NCBI GenBank assembly: GCA_002869465.1
Contig: PKSW01000067.1
Span: 1 to 6,690 of the forward strand
Source of the DNA: Marinilabiliales bacterium
Lineage (GTDB): Bacteria; Bacteroidota; Bacteroidia; Bacteroidales; F082
Length of the DNA: 6,690 nucleotides
Direction of reading: 5' to 3'
This document shows, piece by piece, positions 1-5,760 of this stretch (position 1 is the first letter of the stretch; each line of letters begins with the position of its first letter). The position numbers were made by a program, and so were the translations under genes. Under the pieces are notes generated by a model. The model was not told the DNA's origin. It saw only the letters and a list, made by a program, of their open reading frames with translations, and searched no databases.

Positions 1-1
1 A

Positions 2-466
2 AAAGCCAACCCAAATATGCTGAATGGTGTTCGGGTTGATTTTTATGGTGTTTCTACACCTATTGAACAGACTTCAAATATTAATACCCCTGATCCCCGT
101 CAGATTATCGTACAACCTTTTGATAAAAGCACCATTCATGAAATTGAAAAGGCCATATTAAATGCCAACCTGGGATTTAATCCTCAAAACGAAGGTGAGA
201 TTATCAGAATTAATGTGCCACCCCTCACGGAAGAAAGACGGTTGGAGTTGGTGAAAAGAGCAAAAGTAGCTGCTGAAGAAACCAAAGTGGGAGTTAGAAA
301 TGCACGCCGTCAGGCCAATGAAGAAGCAAAAAAACTTGAGAAAGAAGGTATGGCCGAGGACGATACCAAACAGTTGATGGATGAAATCCAAAAGCTAACC
401 GACACATTTACTGAAAGAATTGATAAGCTTGTTGAAGAGAAAGAAAAAGATATTCTAACAGTTTAA
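2..466 (+). CDS. frr: Ribosome recycling factor (RRF), 5'-truncated by the window edge
   Basis: RRF acts in the cytoplasm with EF-G and splits the post-termination ribosome so that its subunits, mRNA and tRNA are released. The open frame runs in from the left edge, giving 154 residues up to TAA at 464-466. The first visible residues, KANPNMLNGVRVDFYG, match the stretch after the RTG turn of known RRFs (RASPSLLDGIVVEYYG in E. coli). About 30 N-terminal residues, most of the first long helix, therefore lie outside the window. The family signature PPLTEERR is present, followed by VGVRNARRQAN and the long charged C-terminal helices of domain I, so the triple-helix plus beta-domain plan is intact. 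The ATG at 17 is internal, not the real start. The gene converges on the holin-like gene with 16 bp between the two stop codons. The family call is certain; only the N-terminus is missing. Confidence 0.96.
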   Translation, partial: KANPNMLNGVRVDFYGVSTPIEQTSNINTPDPRQIIVQPFDKSTIHEIEKAILNANLGFNPQNEGEIIRINVPPLTEERRLELVKRAKVAAEETKVGVRNARRQANEEAKKLEKEGMAEDDTKQLMDEIQKLTDTFTERIDKLVEEKEKDILTV

Positions 467-482
467 TCCTTAAAGACAAATT

Positions 483-1103
483 TTAATCATTAAGCTGTTT
501 TGGCTTTTTTTTACGTTTCAACTTTTGAACAATTACATAAGTTAACCTTGCAATATTTGATGTTGTCAGTATCGATTCATAGGCATTTTTGGCAAATTGC
601 TGTATGATGTTTGGTAATGTGAATGTCTGACTTAATTCATCCAGAGATTCTTTGAGATTTTCTTCTTCCTGCTTTAAATCTTCACGAGATTTTATAATTT
701 GAATGTTCAAGCTTTCAATTGAATTGAATGTAGCAGCTATTTCTTGATCATTCTCTTCACTAAATAATATCTTACAAGTAATAGTTCTTATCGGTTTGAA
801 TATGAGTTGTTTTCTGAATATGTAAATAATTGCAGCTAATAAAAGATAAAAAGCAACCAGGATCAAATAACCTTCAAATAGTTCACCGTAAGTATAGGCG
901 TACCAATTGGCAAATGAAAAAGACAGAAAAAGAAGTATTAGCCCACTTATCCCAAAGATGAGAAGGAAAAGTACTAGTCGTGCCGATAACTCGGTCATTT
1001 TCTTTGACAATACTAATTTATTGTAAGCCACCTGTTGGGCGACATACGATTTAATTCCCTCTACTGTATTTCTAAGAGGTGCACTAAAATCTTCTTTTTC
1101 CAT
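483..1103 (-). CDS. Two-helix membrane protein of the phage-holin superfamily III type (Phage_holin_3_6-like)
   Basis: The 206-residue product resembles proteins annotated 'phage holin family protein' (putative Holin-X, YqjE-like). A soluble N-terminal helix (about 10-40) leads into two hydrophobic segments at about 43-65 and 77-97. Between them is a short aromatic loop, NWYAYTYGELFEG. A long acidic/basic coiled coil follows (about 125-160), then a Lys-rich tail (KLKRKKKPKQ). Despite the family name, nothing here suggests lysis: no endolysin or phage gene is nearby. Its partner is the YtxH-family gene immediately upstream, whose stop is 16 bp from this ATG, so the two are probably co-transcribed. 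In bacteria such pairs are often envelope or stress-related, but the function is not established. The ATG at 1103 begins the first plausible helix and is preceded by the A/T-rich leader usual for this phylum rather than a Shine-Dalgarno sequence. The family call is moderately sure and the role unknown. Confidence 0.75.
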   Translation of the reverse strand: MEKEDFSAPLRNTVEGIKSYVAQQVAYNKLVLSKKMTELSARLVLFLLIFGISGLILLFLSFSFANWYAYTYGELFEGYLILVAFYLLLAAIIYIFRKQLIFKPIRTITCKILFSEENDQEIAATFNSIESLNIQIIKSREDLKQEEENLKESLDELSQTFTLPNIIQQFAKNAYESILTTSNIARLTYVIVQKLKRKKKPKQLND

Positions 1104-1119
1104 AATAATCTAAGAATTC

Positions 1120-1422
1120 TTATTTCTTGGCAGCTGATTTCTTGACGTCCTGAATGGCTTCCGCTGTACCTTTTTTCACGTCTTCAAGTACATCTGTTGT
1201 GCCTTTTTTTACATCTTCCAATACATTTGTAACGCTTTCTTTTAAATCGTCAAAACGATCATAAAGTTCGTCTGCCATGTCTTTGGATTTTTCTGCCAGT
1301 TTTTTTCGGGTTTCTTCACCTGATTCAGGTGCAAACAGCAAACCACCAATGGCACCAACTGCTGCGCCTACCAATAAACCTGCTATAAAAGCAAAACCTG
1401 AATTTGAATTATTCTCGCTCAT
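1120..1422 (-). CDS. YtxH domain-containing small membrane-anchored protein
   Basis: The 100-residue product starts with a polar MSENNSNSG and has one transmembrane helix at about 9-30. That helix carries a glycine zipper, with Gly at 15, 19, 23, 26 and 27. The YtxH signature LFAPESGEETRKKL follows directly at 29-42. The remainder is a highly charged amphipathic helix ending in three consecutive 11-residue repeats (64-74, 75-85 and 86-96), each containing a DVKK core. Eleven-residue periodicity is typical of LEA-like and apolipoprotein-like helices that lie on membranes or form coiled coils. YtxH proteins are often linked to general stress responses (Bacillus YtxH), but their biochemical role is unknown. 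The gene is the first of a likely two-gene unit with the holin-like membrane protein 16 bp downstream. A candidate promoter lies about 90 bp upstream of its ATG. No Shine-Dalgarno is visible; the leader is almost pure A/T. The family call is firm and the function is inference. Confidence 0.85.
   Translation of the reverse strand: MSENNSNSGFAFIAGLLVGAAVGAIGGLLFAPESGEETRKKLAEKSKDMADELYDRFDDLKESVTNVLEDVKKGTTDVLEDVKKGTAEAIQDVKKSAAKK
1135..1233 (-). repeat. Three tandem 33-bp units encoding 11-residue repeats in the YtxH-family gene
   Basis: The encoded units are VTNVLEDVKKG, TTDVLEDVKKG and TAEAIQDVKKS. The first two differ at two of eleven positions; the third keeps DVKK and the hydrophobic spacing. 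At DNA level they are imperfect 33-bp in-frame repeats, so copy number could change by unequal recombination without breaking the frame. Confidence 0.8.
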
Positions 1423-1509
1423 AATAATAAATTTAAATTAATCTGTTTTTTAATTATAGTTATTTAGTCGTTTAAGGTTACATCTTTAGTGACAAAAGCT
1501 ACATGCTGT

Positions 1510-1539
1510 CAAAAATACATATAGAAACTCTTATATCAA
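1510..1539 (-). promoter_or_regulatory. Candidate Bacteroidota-type promoter for the ytxH-like/holin-like pair
   Basis: Read on the minus strand, 1517-1510 is TATTTTTG, a full match to the Bacteroidota -7 consensus TAnnTTTG. A TTG at 1539-1537 lies 19 nt further upstream, about right for the -33 element of the primary sigma factor in this phylum. Transcription would begin near 1503-1505 and leave a leader of roughly 80 nt before the ATG at 1422. The call rests on motif match and spacing alone in an AT-rich stretch, where chance matches are plausible. Confidence 0.45.
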
Positions 1540-1613
1540 TAATAGATTGTTAAAACGAACATCGGATAAATATACACAAAAATCATGCAAACTCCTAATA
1601 ATAATATGTGTTT

Positions 1614-1636
1614 TTCAGAATTTTTATGGTTCTGAA
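1614..1636. repeat. 7-bp perfect inverted repeat in the intergenic region
   Basis: TTCAGAA and TTCTGAA are separated by TTTTTATGG. The repeat lies about 75 bp upstream of the candidate ytxH-like promoter and about 75 bp after the AI-2E stop codon. In minus-strand RNA it would form a hairpin followed by an A-run, not a U-run, so it is not a standard terminator for the AI-2E gene. It could be a protein-binding site, an mRNA 3'-end structure or chance. Confidence 0.4.
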
Positions 1637-1711
1637 TAATAGAGTTGATTCATTTAACAGATAGGGCATATAAAAAGTAATGAATTAACAATGCTTAGAA
1701 TGGAAACCATT

Positions 1712-2809
1712 TTACATCTTTCCGGTTAAAAATTTTACCAGTTTCATGCGTTGGGCAAATTCACGTGCAATGATCTTAACAACCGTGTAAGTAGGAATGG
1801 CAAGGATCATTCCAGCGATGCCTGCTAATTTACCACCAACAATAATTACAAGAAATACTTCCACCGGGTGTGCTTTTGTGCTTCTTGAATAAATCTGGGG
1901 CTGAAGGATGGTGTTGTCAATAACATTGGCAAATGCAAAAACCCCTAATACGGTTATTATGGTTACAGGTACCATATCGTAATTACCCAAACTAAGTTCG
2001 GATAATGTGGCCAGGGCTACTCCCAAAGATGCGCCGATAATTGGGCCCAAGTAGGGTATGACGTTCATTAAACCACCAAAAAAGCCAATAAGAACCGCAT
2101 TTGGAACACCGAAAATAAGTAAGCCGGTGGATTCAATGGTCATCATAATTACGACTTCAATAAGGATGCCGTGAAAATATCGGGTCAATAGGCTTTTTGA
2201 GTCACTTAAAATTCTGTCCATATTCTCAACATGCTCTTCAGGCGTGAGCGTTAGGATAAATTTTCTTCCCAGATTATCATCCATCAAAAAATAAAAAGTG
2301 AGAAATAAGATAATGAATGTCCCCATAAAAACAGTTCCAGTTGCTGTAACAATGTTTGCGAAAAAATTCGTGAACTCTGAGAAATTCAGGAAATCATTTA
2401 ATTGGGATTCAAAATACTGCGCCAATGTTTCTCCTGAACCAATCACATTATACTGTATCAGGAATTCATTCAACTGATTCATGGGTTTTTGATAATAAAA
2501 CAGCAATGCGTCAATGTCGATAGTAGCTATTACATTTCCTTGTTTGATAATAAGAGGAACGATTACCAAAATAAAAAGAATAAAAATCAATACCATGGAT
2601 AACAAGGTGAGCAAAGCACTGACGGCTTTAGGTATCTTAAATCTTCTAATCCGGATAAGGTTTAGTTTTCTAGCCATTGGCATGCCTAGTAGTGAAAGAA
2701 ATGTAGCTACCAGGATATAGGTGACGATGTCAGAAAAATACCAAACCATAAAAGCTATGATAGCTAAAGCGGCAAGAGGTTTCAGGTATTGGAGTATATT
2801 ATCTTTCAT
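1712..2809 (-). CDS. AI-2E family transporter (PF01594-type integral membrane permease)
   Basis: The product has 365 residues, the usual length for the family (about 350-380), and sits in the inner membrane. Hydrophobic segments are visible at about 12-43 (two adjacent helices), 62-88, 150-176, 212-238, 239-270, 280-296 and 315-347, with a soluble stretch at about 90-148. Family hallmarks are NVIPYLGPIIGA (249-260) and a C-terminal block with DNTILQPQIYSRS (298-310), HPVEVFLVIIVGGKLAG (314-330) and LAIPTY (336-341). The family is named after E. coli TqsA, implicated in autoinducer-2 export. Other members have been linked to Na+/H+ antiport or other solutes, so the substrate cannot be read from sequence and quorum signalling should not be assumed. 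No LuxS gene is in the window. The ATG at 2809 precedes the first helix directly. The gene lies 53 bp downstream of the DUF5686 gene in the same direction, so read-through is plausible. Confidence 0.93.
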   Translation of the reverse strand: MKDNILQYLKPLAALAIIAFMVWYFSDIVTYILVATFLSLLGMPMARKLNLIRIRRFKIPKAVSALLTLLSMVLIFILFILVIVPLIIKQGNVIATIDIDALLFYYQKPMNQLNEFLIQYNVIGSGETLAQYFESQLNDFLNFSEFTNFFANIVTATGTVFMGTFIILFLTFYFLMDDNLGRKFILTLTPEEHVENMDRILSDSKSLLTRYFHGILIEVVIMMTIESTGLLIFGVPNAVLIGFFGGLMNVIPYLGPIIGASLGVALATLSELSLGNYDMVPVTIITVLGVFAFANVIDNTILQPQIYSRSTKAHPVEVFLVIIVGGKLAGIAGMILAIPTYTVVKIIAREFAQRMKLVKFLTGKM

Positions 2810-2862
2810 CAGTTTTGAAGTCGCGATTACTATGTAAAGTTATTAAATTCTATTGAGTTTTA

Positions 2863-5301
2863 TTAAAATCCATAAAATACACTGAATTTGTAAGCAAAGT
2901 TTAATGAAATGTTATCCAAACTGTAAGGGCCATATCTGTATAATGCTCCTATCCCAAGATCAAGAATCCGTAAATCAAGTAATTTTCTAATGATCAAACC
3001 AGATTCATAATAGCCTTTCTCCAATGTATTATAGTCTATATTATGATGATTTTCCGGGTTACTTAAGTTTCCAAAAGCAATATTGGTTACAACCATGAAC
3101 TCAGGATGGAACCGCTTAAAATCAATTAAGAGGTTACCAAAATTGTGTGTCAGGTATAAAGAAGCATATTTGTCTGATAAAAACTCATTTGTACGCATGG
3201 TGCCAAAACTATTTGGTGCATAAATAGTAAAAGTCCGGTATGATCCGTTTTCAATATACAGGTCACTGGCAGGAATTTGCCCAAATACAATACCAGCCAT
3301 CAAGCGGAAATTGAAATGCCCCAGGTATTTGATATATTTATTTCCTTCAACTTTCAGATCAATTTTGTCATAATTATAAGCTCCAAATACTGAACCTGAA
3401 ATACCTTTGGTATAACTTAGCCAAACAACCGGATATTTCGAACCAAATGAAAATTGTCCTTTGGTAGTTTCTACTACTTTTTCTCTGAATGCAAACCTGA
3501 ATCCTATTTTAAGATTCGTAAAATCAAATATGGTTTGGGGTGCACCTGCATCAATATCAGGGCTTGTAAAATAGTATTCCTGATAAGCCTTTTTCTCCTG
3601 CATCTGCAAGCCAATATTCCATTTAAAATCGCGGAGTGGTTTCACCCTGAAAGTATAAGATAGTTCGCCTCCAATAGTAATATTCATGCGGCTGGCAAAA
3701 AATTCATAAAAATTGCTGGGGCTCCAGGCCTGGTATTTATCATCAAAAAAATTCACACTGCCACTTGTAGTCACTTTGTTATAGGCATCAATACGAATAA
3801 CAGATTCGGATCTTTTATGAACGTTTATGCTAAAATCCATCCCATATTTGGCTCTTTTATCACCGAATCCATAACCCCAAAATCCACCCGTTTTAAATTT
3901 CTTTGATACCCTGTCGTTCGTATGTAATCCAATGCCCAGGTAAAATCCTTCATACCTGTTATAATGGGCAATTCTGTTGAGGTCAATGTCGACAAATCCT
4001 ACAGGTATTCTTCCTGAAAGTAAAGTTTGTGCAATCGAGGCCATCCTGTCAAAATTTGCTTCATTGCCTATCGAATCAATGAAACGATACGTTTCTAATT
4101 CTCTTTCCGTTAAACTGTCAATACGATACTCATCCCAAAATTCGCCCTTCTTTTTAGCAGCATCCGATTCAATTTCCACTTCATGGTAGCCAAAATCATT
4201 TTTCTTAATATCAGGATTCAGGTTAATGTCCCTAATGTAACTTCTGCCTTTACCTACCAGTGCATATGAATCACCTTGTCCGGTGCTGGCAGCGAAATTC
4301 GTAAAAATGATGTCGGTGTTCAATTGCGTTGGAAACCATTGATCCTCTAACAATTCATAGGCCTGTTGAATTTTGATCACAATTCCTGTGCTGTCATCAG
4401 GGGGTTGTGCTTTTACATTCTGAATGGCCCATTTATATGAATTAATATAAAGGAATCCTTGCAAACCATCAAATTTGGTATTTATCATGGGCCGGAATGA
4501 AATGCTAAAAATGCTGTCACCCCGTTCATTATAAGTGGTGTCTTCAATTAAAAAGAAGTATTTATTTGTACTCCCTTTGCTAATGGGATTGATGTATTTT
4601 TTACCGGCTATCTGAATGAGTTCATCATAAAATGAAGTGGATTGAATCTGCGATATCATGAAAGCAATCAGCGGATCTTTAAATCCTGAGACCCTTGTGG
4701 CCAATACATTTTCCTGGTTTAAACCGGGTGACATATATTTTCGTTCGGTAACCGTTTCCATCAGGAAAATATCACGTTTGTCAAGGAATTCTTTTACAGT
4801 ACGCTGGGTCGTATCAAGCAATGAAGTATCTTTAAGCATGAGCGAGTCGGCGTCAACAGTAACAACCATTTTATCATAAGAAGTGTACGTGAATGCATCC
4901 AGTTTTTCAGGATTATTCTCATTCCGATGATCTACTACATTTTTGATAATTCGATGTGCTGGATTGATTCCTGGAAAAACCTCCACTTCGTCCAATTGAT
5001 AAAGTTTGGGACTGAGAAATATGCGCTGGCTTTTAGCAGTGAAATCAATATTGTGTTGATAAGATTCATAGCCCACATAGGTTAAATTCAGGCAACATTC
5101 TTTTTGATCTACCCTGATGGAGAATTTACCGTCAATATCCGTTGTTACCCCTGTTTTGGTTTTCTCCGCTATAATATTCACGAAGGCAAGTGGTTCCCTG
5201 CTGTTCTTATCTCGTACAATACCTTCTATTACTAATGATTGGCTAATGCCTTCATTAATAATAAAAAGAATAAAAAAGATAAAAATGAATTGACGGAACA
5301 T
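2863..5301 (-). CDS. DUF5686 family outer-membrane protein with N-terminal CarboxypepD_reg-like domain
   Basis: The 812-residue product starts with a hydrophobic signal peptide (about 1-20, likely cleaved around GIS/QS), with no lipobox Cys. A beta-sandwich domain of the carboxypeptidase-D regulatory-like type follows at about 23-98. Its marks are EGIVRDKNSREPLAFVNI, the TTDIDGKF turn and YVGYES. The next block, VEVFPGINPAHRIIKNV (106-122), is typical of DUF5686 proteins. The C-terminal half is rich in alternating aromatic/polar strands, and the chain ends FAYKFSVFYGF with a terminal Phe. This fits a beta-barrel inserted by the BAM machinery. The layout recalls TonB-dependent receptors, but I see no plug domain or TonB box, so it is not a SusC protein. 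Its function is unknown; an outer-membrane structural or transport role is inference. No SusD-like gene is adjacent. The start at 5301 is chosen because the signal peptide begins there; no Shine-Dalgarno is seen. It lies 66 bp downstream of the mazG-like gene. Confidence 0.9.
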   Translation of the reverse strand: MFRQFIFIFFILFIINEGISQSLVIEGIVRDKNSREPLAFVNIIAEKTKTGVTTDIDGKFSIRVDQKECCLNLTYVGYESYQHNIDFTAKSQRIFLSPKLYQLDEVEVFPGINPAHRIIKNVVDHRNENNPEKLDAFTYTSYDKMVVTVDADSLMLKDTSLLDTTQRTVKEFLDKRDIFLMETVTERKYMSPGLNQENVLATRVSGFKDPLIAFMISQIQSTSFYDELIQIAGKKYINPISKGSTNKYFFLIEDTTYNERGDSIFSISFRPMINTKFDGLQGFLYINSYKWAIQNVKAQPPDDSTGIVIKIQQAYELLEDQWFPTQLNTDIIFTNFAASTGQGDSYALVGKGRSYIRDINLNPDIKKNDFGYHEVEIESDAAKKKGEFWDEYRIDSLTERELETYRFIDSIGNEANFDRMASIAQTLLSGRIPVGFVDIDLNRIAHYNRYEGFYLGIGLHTNDRVSKKFKTGGFWGYGFGDKRAKYGMDFSINVHKRSESVIRIDAYNKVTTSGSVNFFDDKYQAWSPSNFYEFFASRMNITIGGELSYTFRVKPLRDFKWNIGLQMQEKKAYQEYYFTSPDIDAGAPQTIFDFTNLKIGFRFAFREKVVETTKGQFSFGSKYPVVWLSYTKGISGSVFGAYNYDKIDLKVEGNKYIKYLGHFNFRLMAGIVFGQIPASDLYIENGSYRTFTIYAPNSFGTMRTNEFLSDKYASLYLTHNFGNLLIDFKRFHPEFMVVTNIAFGNLSNPENHHNIDYNTLEKGYYESGLIIRKLLDLRILDLGIGALYRYGPYSLDNISLNFAYKFSVFYGF

Positions 5302-5367
5302 TATCTGGGTTTATTGGTTTTCAAATTTGCTGCTTCTTTTTGAATGGTTTTATTGTAAAAACTTGCA

Positions 5368-5694
5368 TTATTTCAATTTAGTATTCGACTTATGCCTGTT
5401 TTTATCACGGACTTCTTTTTTTTGCAGGTTTTTTTTAAGCGCTGCAGTCAGATCAACACCTGTTTGGTTACACAGGCATATCAGCACGAAAAAAACGTCT
5501 GCAAGTTCATCAGCGAGGCCAGCTTCATCTTCTTTATCTTTAAAAGATTGTTCGCCGTATTTCCTTGATATGATCCGAGCCACTTCACCAACCTCTTCGG
5601 TAAGGATGGCCATGTTCGTCAGTTCGTTAAAATAACGCACACCTGTGCTGCCAATCCATTCATCAACCCGTTGTTGAGCTTCTTTAATTGTCAT
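5368..5694 (-). CDS. MazG-like nucleotide pyrophosphohydrolase
   Basis: The product has 108 residues, the normal size of single-domain MazG-like enzymes, which hydrolyse (d)NTPs or modified nucleotides to the monophosphate and pyrophosphate in the cytoplasm. The metal-binding motif is intact: EEVGE at 33-37 (ExxE pair) and ELAD at 63-66 (ExxD), both on helices of the all-alpha NTP-PPase fold, followed by VFFVLICLCNQTGVDL. The enzyme is probably a homo-oligomer and a house-cleaner of aberrant nucleotides; the exact substrate is not readable. The tail after about residue 85 is Lys-rich and encoded by two A8 runs (see findings). The ATG at 5694 begins the first helix (TIKEAQQRVDEWI). It lies inside an 11-bp inverted repeat shared with the divergent methyltransferase gene. 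It could be the first gene of a transcript continuing into the DUF5686 gene, but their functions are unrelated. Confidence 0.92.
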   Translation of the reverse strand: MTIKEAQQRVDEWIGSTGVRYFNELTNMAILTEEVGEVARIISRKYGEQSFKDKEDEAGLADELADVFFVLICLCNQTGVDLTAALKKNLQKKEVRDKNRHKSNTKLK

Positions 5695-5760
5695 AAGCTG
5701 TAAATAATAATATGTTCATATATAAGCCTTGCTAAAATAGTTAATTTTGCAGCTTATGAC
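5690..5760. repeat. Inverted repeat covering both divergent start codons
   Basis: GTCATAAGCTG (5690-5700) is the exact reverse complement of CAGCTTATGAC (5750-5760). With one mismatch the arms extend to 15 bp (5690-5704 and 5746-5760). Each arm contains the ATG of one of the two divergent genes at the same position, so both genes begin with the same CAGCTTATGAC sequence. The arms are 49 bp apart. The arrangement could be a pair of binding sites for one regulator, or two similar start regions arising by duplication or chance. Confidence 0.85.
5742..5749 (+). promoter_or_regulatory. Bacteroidota -7 promoter motif directly before the methyltransferase ATG
   Basis: TAATTTTG matches the TAnnTTTG consensus at every fixed position. 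Only six bases (CAGCTT) separate it from the ATG at 5756. Because transcription in this phylum usually starts a few bases after this motif, the mRNA should be leaderless or have a leader of only one to three bases. No clear -33 TTTG is seen at the expected distance upstream, so the promoter may be weak or helped by another factor. Confidence 0.6.

Larger units (their letters stand above)
1423..1711. other. 289-bp AT-rich intergenic region between the AI-2E transporter and YtxH-family genes
   Basis: No credible ORF or RNA gene is seen. The stretch should hold the 3' end of the AI-2E transcript and the promoter and leader of the ytxH-like gene, both on the minus strand. It contains the candidate promoter at 1510-1539. 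It also has a 7-bp perfect inverted repeat (TTCAGAA at 1614-1620, TTCTGAA at 1630-1636, 9-nt loop) and a small 5-bp hairpin (AATGG/CCATT, 1699-1711) immediately after the AI-2E stop codon. Neither hairpin is followed by a U-tract in the minus-strand transcript, so I do not call an intrinsic terminator. Confidence 0.7.

Noticed and set aside
483..1103. The holin-family label as a sign of a prophage or lysis cassette
   Set aside because: No endolysin, spanin, capsid, integrase or attachment site is nearby, and the neighbours are housekeeping and YtxH-type genes.
1699..1711. Hairpin AATGG-TTT-CCATT just after the AI-2E stop as an intrinsic terminator
   Set aside because: The stem is only 5 bp and no U-tract follows in the minus-strand RNA.
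1712..2809. AI-2E transporter as evidence of an autoinducer-2 quorum-sensing system
   Set aside because: The family name is historical, members carry different substrates, and no LuxS or receptor gene is present in the window.
2835..2842. TAACTTTA on the minus strand before the AI-2E gene as a -7 promoter element
   Set aside because: It has one mismatch at the important final G and no -33 element, so co-transcription with the upstream gene is equally likely.
2863..5301. The large outer-membrane protein as a SusC/TonB-dependent receptor
   Set aside because: It has the CarboxypepD_reg-like domain but no visible TonB box or plug domain and no SusD partner, and it fits DUF5686 better.
5322..5329. 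CAAATTTG before the DUF5686 gene as a -7 promoter element on the minus strand
   Set aside because: It matches TAnnTTTG except for the first base, but there is no TTG at the right distance upstream and such near matches are common in AT-rich DNA.
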